DNA of 64,000 nucleotides from Arthrobacter sp. EPSL27 (lineage in GTDB: Bacteria; Actinomycetota; Actinomycetes; Actinomycetales; Micrococcaceae). The notes beneath the pieces are model-generated. The model was not told the DNA's origin, did not search any database, and saw only the letters and a list, made by a program, of their open reading frames with translations. This document shows positions 52,297 through 62,300 of this stretch, one piece after another; the stretch's first letter is position 1; each line of letters begins with the position of its first letter. Location of the stretch: assembly GCF_001512305.1 (NCBI RefSeq), contig NZ_LNUT01000004.1:665657-729656 (forward strand), written 5' to 3'. The position numbers and the translations under genes are program-made.

Positions 52297-53747
52297 CCGA
52301 CGACGCCGAGCGCTGCCCGCGCTGCCAGCAGCCGCTCCGCGCGGGAGCAGCCTTCTGCACCTCGTGCGGGACGCCGCTGAGCAACCGTTCCGCGCGGAAC
52401 GCCCGCAACGCGCGGGAGCATGCCCAGATCCCCGGTAGTATCCCCGTAACGCCGGGCCCGGCCGCGGGCCACGGACAAGGGGGAGGTCCTGCCGTGCCAA
52501 GCAAACTTGAGCTGGTTCCCGCAACTGCCGGGAAACGGCTGGCCGCAGCCGTGCTGGACTGGCTGCCGCCGGTCACCGTCCTGGCGATCCTTTTGGCGCT
52601 CGGGTTCGCCGGCATCACCCGGACCCAGCGCGGCGGGTTCATCGTCTACGACACCTCCTCCCTGGTGCTCTTCGGAGGCATCGGCGCGGGCGTCACCCTG
52701 GCCTACGTGGTGGTCCTGGCCATCCTCGAAGGCCGGTCCGGCGCAACCCCCGGCAACCGCCTGATGGGCATCCGCAGCACGGACGCCGACGGCTATGCCC
52801 CGGGCGGCGGCGCGGTGTTCCTCCGGGGCCTCATCACCGGTGCCGGCGTCCTGCTGGCCGTGGTGGCCGCCGCCGCGGTGGTGGTCTTCCAGTGGTTCGG
52901 CATGGCCCTGCTGATCCTCGGCCCGCTCCTGTTCCTGGGTGCTGCGTGGGCTGTCCTGGTGGTGCTGTCCAGCACCTGGGACCGCAACGGCAAGCTCCGC
53001 GGCTGGCACGATACGGCCGCGAAAACGCTCGTCTTCGACGTCAAGGCCGGACGCAACCCCATCACTACCGGCGGCATCGCCGGACCGTACAGCTTTGCGC
53101 CGCTGGACCTCCCGCCGGTCCAGCAGGTGGCCTCGCCGCTGGCCGCGGCCGCTGCTGCCGCCGCGCCCGCTCCGGCGGTGCTCGACCCCAACCAGTGGCA
53201 GCCGCCCGCCGCCCCCGTCAATCAGGTCCAGCCGCCCGCCACGGTTTTGCCTTCCGCAGTCCAGCCGGCCGAGGTGCGTCCTGCCGTCCAGCCGGCCGCC
53301 GCCGCCCAGCCCGCCCGGGTCGCCGTCGAAAGTTCCCCGGTCCGGCAGCTGCCGCATCCGGATGACGACCACGACCGCACCCAGGTGCGCGGCGACACCC
53401 ACGCCCCGGTGACCGTGGCCATGCTCCGGATCCGGCTGGACGACGGCCGCGATATCGAACTGGACCGTACGGTGCTGATCGGCCGGAACCCCGCCGGCCA
53501 CCCCGGCGAGGAGTCCGTGCAGCTGATCCCGGTCGCCGATCCGGGCCGCTCGATCTCCAAAACCCACCTTCACCTGCTCGCCGGCAACGGGGGCGTCTGG
53601 GTGACGGACCGCAATTCCACCAACGGCAGCGCCGTGACCACCCCGGACGGTATCCGTACCGCCCTTGCGGCCGGGGAGCCCACCCACGTCCGCCCAGGTT
53701 CCACCGTCCACTTCGGTGACCGCTCCTTCTACCTAGGACAGGCATGA
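52293..53747 (+). CDS. zinc-ribbon/RDD/FHA membrane protein
   Basis: A 484-residue protein. The N-terminus has a double zinc-ribbon CPRCQQPLRAGAAFCTSC (Cys-x2-Cys twice). Residues ~70-250 form an RDD domain with transmembrane helices (GKRLAAAVLDWLPPV, GATPGNRLMGIR, WHDTAAKTLV). A Pro/Ala/Val-rich linker of about 100 residues leads to a C-terminal FHA domain (TVLIGRNP, ISKTHLHLL, STNGSAV), which binds phosphothreonine. It is thus a membrane docking platform for proteins phosphorylated by the kinase encoded four genes downstream. Overlaps both neighbours by ATGA. Confidence 0.88.
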   Translation: MTDDAERCPRCQQPLRAGAAFCTSCGTPLSNRSARNARNAREHAQIPGSIPVTPGPAAGHGQGGGPAVPSKLELVPATAGKRLAAAVLDWLPPVTVLAILLALGFAGITRTQRGGFIVYDTSSLVLFGGIGAGVTLAYVVVLAILEGRSGATPGNRLMGIRSTDADGYAPGGGAVFLRGLITGAGVLLAVVAAAAVVVFQWFGMALLILGPLLFLGAAWAVLVVLSSTWDRNGKLRGWHDTAAKTLVFDVKAGRNPITTGGIAGPYSFAPLDLPPVQQVASPLAAAAAAAAPAPAVLDPNQWQPPAAPVNQVQPPATVLPSAVQPAEVRPAVQPAAAAQPARVAVESSPVRQLPHPDDDHDRTQVRGDTHAPVTVAMLRIRLDDGRDIELDRTVLIGRNPAGHPGEESVQLIPVADPGRSISKTHLHLLAGNGGVWVTDRNSTNGSAVTTPDGIRTALAAGEPTHVRPGSTVHFGDRSFYLGQA

Positions 53748-54853
53748 ATCCCTCGCCGGCCGCTGTTCCCTCCGCCCCCGGTCCCGACACCGCCCCCGTA
53801 CCCGCCGCTGCCACGTCCCTGGACGAAGCCGCGAATGCTGCCGGAGGCGGCCCCGACGTGGCCGCCGGCGCCGCCTCAAGCCTGCGCCTCAACTGCGGCT
53901 ACGGCACTGACCGCGGCCTGCGCCGGGAAATGAACGAGGACTCCTTTATCGCCTCCGACCCCGTCTTCGCGGTGGCGGACGGCATGGGCGGCCACGAGGC
54001 CGGGGAGATCGCCAGCGGCATCTGCGTCCGGACGCTCGCCCGGATCCCGCAACTGGCCAGCGGCAAACGCGACGCGACCGCCGGCGTCGTGCAGGAACAC
54101 CTGCTGATGGCCGACGAGAGTATCCGCGAGGCCACGGGCTCCCGCGCCGGCACCACCCTCTCCGGTGTTGTGGTGGTGGAACAGACGGGCGTCCCGTACT
54201 GGCTGGTCCTCAACATCGGCGATTCCCGGACGTACCGGCTGAGCCAGGGCAAGCTCACCCAGGTCAGCGTGGACCACTCCGAGGTCCAGGAACTGGTCGA
54301 CGCCGGGCAGATCAGCCAGGCCGAGGCTGCCGTGCATCCGCGCCGGCACGTCGTCACCCGCGCCCTCGGCACGGGCGACGAGATTGAGGCCGACTACTGG
54401 CTGCTGCCCATGGACGAAGGCGACCGGATCCTGGTCTGCTCCGACGGGCTCAACGGCGAACTCGACGACCAGCACATCGCCAACATCCTGCGCGCCCACG
54501 CGGACCCGCAGGCGGCCGTGGACGAACTCATCCAGGCCGCCCTCCGCAGCGGCGGCCGGGACAACGTCACCTGCATCGTGCTGGACGCCACCAACGTCAC
54601 CCACCACGACGCCGCCGCCCAGACGGCGCCGCGCAGCGCAGCCGCAGCGGAGGACGAGGACACCCTGCCCCGCACCGATGCCCTGGATCTGGCCCCCAAC
54701 GGGGAGCTGCTCCCCGGAGCGGAAACGGCTGACGGGGCGCCGGCCGGGGCAGTTGGCCCCGAAGTGCCGGCCGCTGAAGAACACGCTGCCGCAGCCGCTG
54801 ACGCAGCCGCTGAGGCAGAAAAAGCCAAGGACCCGCATGATGGCAAGCAGTAA
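53744..54853 (+). CDS. PP2C-family protein phosphatase
   Basis: A 369-residue Ser/Thr phosphatase. All key PP2C motifs are visible: metal Asp in NEDSFIASD, VADGMGGHEAG, GDSRTYRLSQG, the central CSDGLNGEL and GGRDNVTCIV. The first ~45 residues are a Pro/Ala linker, and the C-terminal ~85 residues are an acidic Ala/Glu tail, both probably disordered. There is no transmembrane segment, so it acts in the cytosol against the kinase and FHA partners of the same operon. The ATG overlaps the previous stop (ATGA), and its 3' end overlaps the next gene by 17 bases. Confidence 0.94.
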   Translation: MNPSPAAVPSAPGPDTAPVPAAATSLDEAANAAGGGPDVAAGAASSLRLNCGYGTDRGLRREMNEDSFIASDPVFAVADGMGGHEAGEIASGICVRTLARIPQLASGKRDATAGVVQEHLLMADESIREATGSRAGTTLSGVVVVEQTGVPYWLVLNIGDSRTYRLSQGKLTQVSVDHSEVQELVDAGQISQAEAAVHPRRHVVTRALGTGDEIEADYWLLPMDEGDRILVCSDGLNGELDDQHIANILRAHADPQAAVDELIQAALRSGGRDNVTCIVLDATNVTHHDAAAQTAPRSAAAAEDEDTLPRTDALDLAPNGELLPGAETADGAPAGAVGPEVPAAEEHAAAAADAAAEAEKAKDPHDGKQ

Positions 54854-56840
54854 CCCCGCCGCCGCGCGCTACACACCCGGCAGCTGGCTCGGCGTGGTGC
54901 GCTCCGGAACCGTGGTGCTGCTGCGCCCGGACAGCGGGGCGGACCTCGTCGACTCCCTGTGGAAGCTTCTGGCCACCGGCCCCGAGGCCCATGAAGTGCT
55001 CGACGCCGTCTCCGCCGCTTCGGGCGGTTCCCTGGCCCGGCTGCCGTGGTTCGCGATTGTGGCATGCCGCGGCCCCGTCCAGGTGTTCCTCCGCGGCGAG
55101 ATCGACCTCACCGTGGACCTGCCCTCGGGCCCGGCGGAACTGAGCGGCCGCGATGTCACTACCTGGACGGAACGGCGCTTCGCGGCGGCCGACGGGTTCA
55201 GCCTGACAGTCCCCGCGGACGAAACCGCTGCCGAGTCCGTCGGCACCGCGGACCAGGCACAGGACGCAACCCAGGACCAAGCACAGGACTTGCCATTGAC
55301 TGACGGGGTGGTCCTGCTGCGGGCCCTGCGGGTGGACCTCACCGGCGCCGCACCTTCGGCCGGCACCGGGTCCGTGCCCACGGCTGCACCCGCGGCCGCC
55401 GGGTCCGTGCCCGCGGCTGCGCCCGCGGAGGCCGCCGTGATTGCTCCTGCCGAGATTGCTCCCGCCGCCATTCCGCCCGCGGCGACAACGGCCGCCCTGG
55501 CGGCCGGCCCGGTGCAGCCGGACCCCGGGGCAGCGGACGAGGCCGCTTCGGAGGATGAAGTCCTGGCGGCCGCCGAGGCTGACATGGCCGCCGGGCTCAC
55601 CGACCACGGCGCCTCCGCGGAGACTGTGCTGGAGTTCTCCGAAGAGGATCTCGACGCCGACGCGCAGGGTGACCCAGCTCAGGATGACCCCGCGCAGGAT
55701 GACCCAGCCCAGGATGACCCCGCGCCGGACACCGGCCCCGCCGCGGAAACTGATGATGCTGCTGCGGCGTCCCCGCAGCAGCCCGACAGTGCCCCGGAGC
55801 CTGCCGCCGCGCCGGAACCGGCCGAGCAGGAGCCGACCAGCAGCTACGACCACCTCTGGGAACAGACCGTGATGCGGAGCATCGAAGACGCCGCCGTCCG
55901 CGAGGACCCCGACGCCGATCCCGCCGTCGAATCTGCTTCCGAGCCCGCAGCAGGCTCCGACCACCGCAGCGGTCCCGGGGCGGATCCGGCGGGCTCCCCG
56001 GAACCCGGGCATTCAGAAACCCCGGGCCCGGGCACGGCGCCTGAGGTTCCGGAACCTGACACCGCCGGCCCCGCGCCCGCTGCTGCTTTCGCGCCGGAAC
56101 CGCCGGCGGCACCACGGAACCCGCTGCCCACGGGCCTTATCGACTCCGTGCCGTGGAACACCGGCGGCGACCGGCCGTCGGCGTCCCCGGCATCCCCGCT
56201 GGCGCCGCCAGCTGTCTTCGTGCCGCCGACGGCCTTCGTCCCGCCGTCCGCCCCGCAGGCACCCGCCCCGCAGATGCCGGCCGACGCCGACCACGACGGC
56301 CAGACGATCATGAAGGGCGATCTTGCCGGCGCGCAGCCGCGGCCCGCAGCCGCCCCGGACCCGGGCGCCGCCCCGTCCACCGGTCCCATGGTGCTGGCCC
56401 GGGTCTGCCCGCAGGGACACGCCAACCCCTCCACCTATTCGCAGTGCGGGCGCTGCGGTGCGCCCCTGCCCGGCGACGGCATCCAGGTCCGCCGCCCCCG
56501 GCTGGGCCGGATGCGGCTGTCCACCGGCGAGCTCATCGACCTGGACCAGTCCCTGATCGTGGGACGCCAGCCCTCGGTGTCGCGCGTCCAGGGCGCCGTC
56601 ATGCCGAAGCTGGTCCAGGTGGCGAGCCCCAGCGGGGACATTTCCCGCTCGCACGTCGAAGTCCGGCTGGAAGGCTGGCATGTGATGCTGTGCGACCTCA
56701 AGGCCACCAACGGCACTGTGCTGATCCGCGAGGGCCAGCCGCCGCGCCGGCTGGCCCAGGGCGAGATGGCCATCCTGCTCGACGGCGACATCGCCGACGT
56801 CGGGGACGGCATTTCCCTGCGCTTTGAGGAGATCCCGTGA
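54837..56840 (+). CDS. FHA-domain protein with acidic disordered linker
   Basis: A 667-residue protein. An N-terminal domain of about 110 residues (SWLGVVRSGTVVLLRPDSG) is unfamiliar. The centre (~130-500) is a long Ala/Pro/Glu/Asp-rich region, probably disordered, with QDDPA repeats. A zinc-ribbon-like CPQGHANPSTYSQCGRCGAP and a C-terminal FHA domain follow (SLIVGRQPSVS, ISRSHVEVR, ATNGTVL). Two adjacent ATGs (54837, 54840) follow AAGGA; either is usable. The end overlaps the kinase gene (GTGA). Likely a soluble phosphothreonine-binding adaptor between the kinase and the rest of the complex; inferred from the FHA domain and order. Confidence 0.85.
   Translation: MMASSNPAAARYTPGSWLGVVRSGTVVLLRPDSGADLVDSLWKLLATGPEAHEVLDAVSAASGGSLARLPWFAIVACRGPVQVFLRGEIDLTVDLPSGPAELSGRDVTTWTERRFAAADGFSLTVPADETAAESVGTADQAQDATQDQAQDLPLTDGVVLLRALRVDLTGAAPSAGTGSVPTAAPAAAGSVPAAAPAEAAVIAPAEIAPAAIPPAATTAALAAGPVQPDPGAADEAASEDEVLAAAEADMAAGLTDHGASAETVLEFSEEDLDADAQGDPAQDDPAQDDPAQDDPAPDTGPAAETDDAAAASPQQPDSAPEPAAAPEPAEQEPTSSYDHLWEQTVMRSIEDAAVREDPDADPAVESASEPAAGSDHRSGPGADPAGSPEPGHSETPGPGTAPEVPEPDTAGPAPAAAFAPEPPAAPRNPLPTGLIDSVPWNTGGDRPSASPASPLAPPAVFVPPTAFVPPSAPQAPAPQMPADADHDGQTIMKGDLAGAQPRPAAAPDPGAAPSTGPMVLARVCPQGHANPSTYSQCGRCGAPLPGDGIQVRRPRLGRMRLSTGELIDLDQSLIVGRQPSVSRVQGAVMPKLVQVASPSGDISRSHVEVRLEGWHVMLCDLKATNGTVLIREGQPPRRLAQGEMAILLDGDIADVGDGISLRFEEIP
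55663..55728 (+). repeat. 15-bp tandem repeat encoding QDDPA
   Basis: Four imperfect copies of a 15-base unit (CAGGATGACCC plus a variable end) encode AQGDPAQDDPAQDDPA within the acidic linker of the FHA protein. Frame-preserving, probably length-variable. Confidence 0.75.
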
Positions 56841-58486
56841 GTACCAAACGCCCGGTCGCCCCGCCGCCGGCCATCCCCGGCTTCACCTACATCAGCCTGC
56901 TCGGGTCCGGCGGGTTCTCCGACGTCTACCTCTACGAGCAGGACCGGCCGCGCCGCAAGGTGGCCGTCAAGGTGCTGCTCTCCGACCTGAAGACCGAGGG
57001 CGCCCGGCGCCGCTTCGAATCCGAAGCGAACCTGATGGCACAGCTGTCCTCGCACCCGTACATCGTGACGATCTTCGAAGCGGAGATCACCGACGCCGGG
57101 CACTCGTACCTGGCCATGGAGTACTGCTCCCGGCCCAGCCTGGACGTCCGCTACCGGCGCCAGCGGTTCAGCGTGGACGAGGTCCTCGCCGTCGGCATCC
57201 AGGTGGCCTCCGCCGTCGAGACCGCCCACCGGGCCGGAATCGCGCACCGCGACATCAAGCCCGCCAACATCCTGGTCACGGACTACAACCGGCCCGCCCT
57301 GACCGACTTCGGCATCTCCGGCACGCTGGCCGGGGACGCCGACGAAGACGCGGGCATGTCCATCCCGTGGTCCCCGCCGGAGCAGTTCACCGGACACCAG
57401 GTGGACGGCGTCCTGGTGGACGTCTGGGCGCTCGGCGCCACCCTGTACACCCTGCTGGCCGGCCGGTCCCCGTTCGTCCTGCCGGGAGCGGACAATTCCC
57501 AGCGCGAACTGATCTCGCGCATCACCAACCTGCCGCTGCCCAGGCTGGGCCGCGCCGACGTGCCGGAATCCCTGGAGCTGGCGCTCTCGACGGCGATGGC
57601 CAAGTCCGCCTCCTCCCGCTATTCCTCCGCGCACGCCTTCGCCCTGGCCCTGCAGCGGATCCAGGCCGAACTGAACCTCTCGGTGACCCCGTTCGAGGTC
57701 CTGGAGGAGCCGCGCGCCGAGGAACACCACGCGGACGACGGCGTCGAGGAAACCCGGGTCCGGAGCGTCGCCGCGATCGACCCGGACGCCACCGGCAACG
57801 CGCCCACCTTCCCGGCCCGGCTCCCGGCCGGTGACACCGGCGGTGACACCGGAGGGGAGCCTGACAACGCCACCACCTTCAACAACCGGACGGTCCAGCG
57901 GCCCCGGGCACTGCCGGGGTTCGATGCCCCCGCCCCGCGGCGGCCGGCGCCGGACGACGACGACCTCGCCGCCACCGTCAACCGCTCCAGCGCCGCCCCG
58001 TCCGCCGACACGGCAGGCAGCGACGGCGTCGACGGCGCGGGGGAGGAGACCAACGGCCACGGCCGCCGGAACCTAATGCTGGCGATCGTCGGCGGCACTG
58101 TGCTGGTAGCCGCCGTCGGCCTGGGACTCGTGGCGGGCACCACCCGGCCCGATCCGGCACCGAAAGCCACGGACCAGGTCAGCAAGCCGCCCGCGGATGC
58201 CCTGGACAACGGCACCGTCCCGGACGTCACCGGGCTGGCCGGCACGGCCGGACCTGCCGGGAAGGTCAGCTTCACCTGGACCAATCCGCAGCCCAAGCCC
58301 GGCGACAGCTACAAGTGGCGGGTCCACACCCTCACGGGCGACGGGCCGTACCAGGCCGCCGACGGGCCGGCCGCCGAAATGGCGGCGAACCCGAGCGAAC
58401 CCAGCTGCATCCAGGTGATGATCGTCCGCAGCGACGGGGCCTCCTCCCCGCTGGGACCCGATTCAATCGCCTGCGTCCCGAAGTAG
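56837..58486 (+). CDS. transmembrane Ser/Thr protein kinase (PknB-type)
   Basis: A 549-residue receptor-like kinase. The kinase domain covers ~15-280: Gly loop LGSGGFSDVY, Lys45 in VAVKV, catalytic Asp139 in HRDIKPAN, Asp157 in DFG, and an activation end SIPWSPPEQF replacing the usual APE. An acidic juxtamembrane linker contains several Thr residues (for example DNATTFNNRTVQ), plausible phosphorylation and FHA-docking sites. A helix at ~412-435 leads to an extracellular FN3-like domain (KVSFTWTNPQPKPGDSYKW) with one pair of cysteines. There are no PASTA repeats. GTG start overlapping the previous stop. Likely targets are its operon partners. Confidence 0.94.
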   Translation: MSTKRPVAPPPAIPGFTYISLLGSGGFSDVYLYEQDRPRRKVAVKVLLSDLKTEGARRRFESEANLMAQLSSHPYIVTIFEAEITDAGHSYLAMEYCSRPSLDVRYRRQRFSVDEVLAVGIQVASAVETAHRAGIAHRDIKPANILVTDYNRPALTDFGISGTLAGDADEDAGMSIPWSPPEQFTGHQVDGVLVDVWALGATLYTLLAGRSPFVLPGADNSQRELISRITNLPLPRLGRADVPESLELALSTAMAKSASSRYSSAHAFALALQRIQAELNLSVTPFEVLEEPRAEEHHADDGVEETRVRSVAAIDPDATGNAPTFPARLPAGDTGGDTGGEPDNATTFNNRTVQRPRALPGFDAPAPRRPAPDDDDLAATVNRSSAAPSADTAGSDGVDGAGEETNGHGRRNLMLAIVGGTVLVAAVGLGLVAGTTRPDPAPKATDQVSKPPADALDNGTVPDVTGLAGTAGPAGKVSFTWTNPQPKPGDSYKWRVHTLTGDGPYQAADGPAAEMAANPSEPSCIQVMIVRSDGASSPLGPDSIACVPK

Positions 58487-58575
58487 CAGGCCTCCGAAGT
58501 AGCAGGGCACCAGCGCGCCAACCGGCAGTGCACGGCACCGGCACCACACACCAACGACTTCCCGGAAAGGTACGG

Positions 58576-59355
58576 ATGATGGGGGATCTGGCAATAGATT
58601 TCTGCGGCGAATGGCATGAGCCCTCGGACGAGGACATCTTCAGCATCGGCCGCGAGGGCGACCTTGAGGTGGACGACAACCCCTACCTGCACCGGCAGTT
58701 CCTGCAGATCGCCCGCTACGACGGCATCTGGTGGCTCAGCAACGTGGGCAGCATGCTCTCCGCGACCATCGCCGACGCATCCGGCGGAATGCAGGCCTGG
58801 CTGTCGCCGGGGGCCCGGATCCCGCTGGTCTTCAGCCACACCAACGTCATCTTCACCGCCGGCCCCACCACCTACGAATTCGCCGTGCACCTCCGGACCC
58901 CCGCGTTCCGGCAGGAATCGCGCGAGGAGGACAGCGGCGGGGACACCACCATCGGCCCGGTGGTGTTCACCGACTCGCAGAAGGCACTGATCGTGGCCCT
59001 CGCCGAACCCGTACTGCGCCGCGAGGGGACCGGCTTCAGCGCCATCCCGTCCTCCGCCGACGCCGCCAAGACCCTGGGCTGGGCGCTCACCCGGTTCAAC
59101 CGGAAGCTCGACAACGTCTGCGACAAGCTGGACCGGGTGGGGGTGGCCGGCCTCCGCGGCGGCGGCGGAAAACTCGCCACCAACCGCCGGGCCCGGCTGG
59201 TGGAGCACGCCGTCACCTCGCACCTGGTGACCCCGGCCGACCTGTACCTGCTGGAAAAATTCCGCACCGGCGAACCCGGCCCGGACGACGCAAGCCCTGA
59301 CAACACAAGCCCGGACAACAAAAGCCAAGACCAGAAGAAGGGCGGCCAAGGGTGA
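58576..59355 (+). CDS. FHA-like protein with C-terminal helical (HTH-like) domain
   Basis: A 259-residue protein. The N-terminal half resembles an FHA domain: FSIGREGDLEVDDNPYLHRQ supplies the Gly-Arg and the Leu-His-Arg block where FHA proteins have SRxH. The C-terminal half is helical (SADAAKTLGWALTRFNRKLD, ARLVEHAVTSHLVTPADLYL) and looks like a winged or simple helix-turn-helix, but DNA binding is not certain. The tail is an Asn/Ser/Pro/Asp repeat (DNTSPDNKS). ATG at 58576 follows GGAAAGG by five bases; the frame is open further upstream, into the kinase gene, without support. The stop overlaps the motor gene start (GTGA). It may link kinase signalling to gene control or to the motor. Confidence 0.75.
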   Translation: MMGDLAIDFCGEWHEPSDEDIFSIGREGDLEVDDNPYLHRQFLQIARYDGIWWLSNVGSMLSATIADASGGMQAWLSPGARIPLVFSHTNVIFTAGPTTYEFAVHLRTPAFRQESREEDSGGDTTIGPVVFTDSQKALIVALAEPVLRREGTGFSAIPSSADAAKTLGWALTRFNRKLDNVCDKLDRVGVAGLRGGGGKLATNRRARLVEHAVTSHLVTPADLYLLEKFRTGEPGPDDASPDNTSPDNKSQDQKKGGQG

Positions 59356-62300
59356 GAATCCGACTGACGCTGCGCCGCGACCCAGCCGAGGCCAAAGACC
59401 TGGCCGTCACCGTGGACGGGCTCGCCACCGTCGCGGACATCGCCACCCAGCTGTGGGCGGCCGACCCGGCACGCCGGGGGACCCCGCCGCCGTCGAACCT
59501 GTCCCTCAGCATCGAGGAAGCCTTCGCCGCCGGCGGCCTGAAAGGCACCACCCTGGACCGCGGGGACAACCTGCTCGAATCCGGGCTGCGGCCCGGCTCC
59601 ATCGTGTCGCTGACCCAGCTCAGCGAGCAGTTCGGGGCGCCGGCGGCAAACCGGGGACCCGCCGCGGCGACGCTGCGGGTGCTGTCCGGGCCCGACGTCG
59701 GACGCGAATTCTCGCTGCCGTCCGGCACCAGCTACATCGGCCGGGGCCGCGACGCCGACGTCCGGCTCACGGACCCGCTCACCTCCAAACGCCACGCCCG
59801 CATCACCGTCGGCGAGAGCGTCGAGATCGTGGACACGAATTCGGCCAACGGCCTGCTGATGGACGGGCTGCCGGTCACCCGTGCCACCCTGAACTCCTCG
59901 GACACCGTGGCCCTGGGCGACACCACCGTCGCCGTGGTGCAGCTGGGCACAGGGCACGGCGCGGGGCCCACGTCCCCGCTCATCGACTTCAACCGTTCGC
60001 CCCGTGTGGTGCCGCGGTTTGAGCAGCAGAAGCGGATGCTCCCTGCCGGCCCCAAACGCCAGGAGCACCACGCGTTCCCGTACATCATGCTGCTCGCGCC
60101 GCTGATGATGGGCGGCATCCTCTTCGCCGTCACCCAGAACGTGCTGTCCGTCGTGTTCATGCTGATGATGCCGCTGTTCATCGTGGGCCACTACGTGGAC
60201 CAGAAGCTGCAGGCCAAGCGGGAACGCAAGGAACAGCACAAGCAGTTCCGCGAATCCATGGCAGCCTTCCGGACGGACATCACCCGGCTGCAGAACGTGG
60301 AGCGCTCGGTCCGGCTGCAGGAAGCACCGTCGGTCAGTGACACGGTGGACTCGATCTACAAGCTCGGCCCGCTGCTCTGGACCCACCGGCCCGAGCACAC
60401 CGGGTTCCTGGGCCTGCGCTTCGGCCTGGGCACGGCCCCCTCGAGGATCCAGTTCGAGGAGCCCAACAGCAACGACACCGAGGCCGAGTACATGGCCGAA
60501 ATCCGCGAGTGCATGGCGCAGTTCCAGGACATCGAAGGGGTGCCGATCGTCTCGCAGCTGCGCACCGCCGGGTCCTTCGGCCTCGCCGGTTCCCGCGGCC
60601 TGGTCGACGACGTGGCCCGCGGCATGGTGCTGCAGCTGGTGGGGCTCCACTCGCCCGCGGAAGTGGTGGTGGCTGCCATCACCTCGGCGCAGTCGAAGGA
60701 CCGCTGGGAGTGGCTGCAGTGGCTCCCGCACGTCGGCTCCGGCCACAGCCCGCTCAGCGGCGACCACCTCGCAGCAGGCCCGGCCGGCGGTTCGGCGCTG
60801 CTCTCCCGGCTGGAAGACCTGATCGACCAGCGCGAGGCCGCCGCGCAGGAACCCCGCCCGGCCCTGCGGCCCGGCCTCGACCCGCTCAGCACCGACCTGC
60901 CCGAGCCGCTGGTGCCCACCGTGCTGCTGGTGGTCGAGGACGACGCCCCCGTGGACCGCGGCCGGCTCACCCGGGTCCTCGAGCGCGGCCCGGACTCCGG
61001 CGTGCACGTGATGTGGGTGGCCTCCTCCGTGCAGCAGCTGCCCGCCGCGTGCCGGGACTTCATGGCGGTCGACGGCGACCACGGCACCACCACCGGCCAG
61101 GTCCGGCTGGGCCGGCACACCTTCCCGGTGAGCTGCGAAAGCCTCGACGCCGGCCTCGCGGCCCAGCTGGCCCGCATGCTCTCGCCCGTCGTCGACGTCG
61201 GCAAGCCCCTGGAGGACGACTCCGACCTGCCGCGCGCGGTGTCCTACGCGACGCTGATCGGCAAGGACTTCCTGGACAACCCGGCGGCCGTGGCCGAGCG
61301 CTGGACGGAAAACAACTCCGTGCACGCCTCCGCGGTCCCCAACCGGAAGGACAACGGCACCCTGCGGGCGCTGGTCGGTTCCAAGGGCATCGAACCGCTC
61401 TACCTCGATCTCAAGAACGAGGGGCCGCACGCGCTGGTCGGCGGCACCACCGGCGCCGGCAAGTCCGAGTTCCTGCAGTCCTGGGTGATGGGCATGGCCG
61501 CGGCGTACAGCCCGGACCGGGTGAGCTTCCTGTTCGTCGACTACAAGGGCGGCGCCGCGTTCGCGGACTGCCTGCACCTCCCGCACACCGTGGGCCTGGT
61601 CACCGACCTGTCCCCGCATCTGGTCCGCCGCGCGCTGACCTCGCTGCGGGCCGAGCTGCACTACCGGGAACGGCTGCTGAACCGGAAGAAAGCCAAGGAC
61701 CTGCTGGAACTGCAGCGCGAAGCGGACCCGGAAGCGCCGCCGTACCTGGTGATCATCGTGGACGAGTTCGCCGCCCTGGCCACCGAGGTGCCGGAGTTCG
61801 TCGACGGGGTGGTGGACGTCGCCGCCCGCGGCCGTTCCCTGGGCTTGCACCTGATCCTGGCCACCCAGCGGCCCGCCGGTGTCATCAAGGAGAGCCTGCG
61901 CGCCAACACCAACCTGCGGGTGGCGCTGCGGATGGCCGACGAGGACGACGCCGTGGACATCCTCGGTGTGCCCACCGCGGCCTACTTCGATCCCTCCATT
62001 CCCGGCCGCGGCGCCGCCAAGACCGGCCCCGGCCGGATCCAGGGCTTCCAGACCGGGTACGCCGGCGGCTGGACCACGGAAAAGCCGCAGCGGCCGCAGA
62101 TCGAGATCGTCGAGATGGCCTTCGGCTCCGGCCCGGCCTGGGCCGCCCCGGCCCCGGAAACCCCGGTACGGGAGGAGGCCGCGGGCCCGAACGACATCGC
62201 CCGCATGACGGCCAACATCATCCGGGCCGCCGACGTGCTCTCGATCGAGCCGCCCCGCAAACCCTGGCTGGACGAGCTCGCCACCACGTACGACTTCTCC

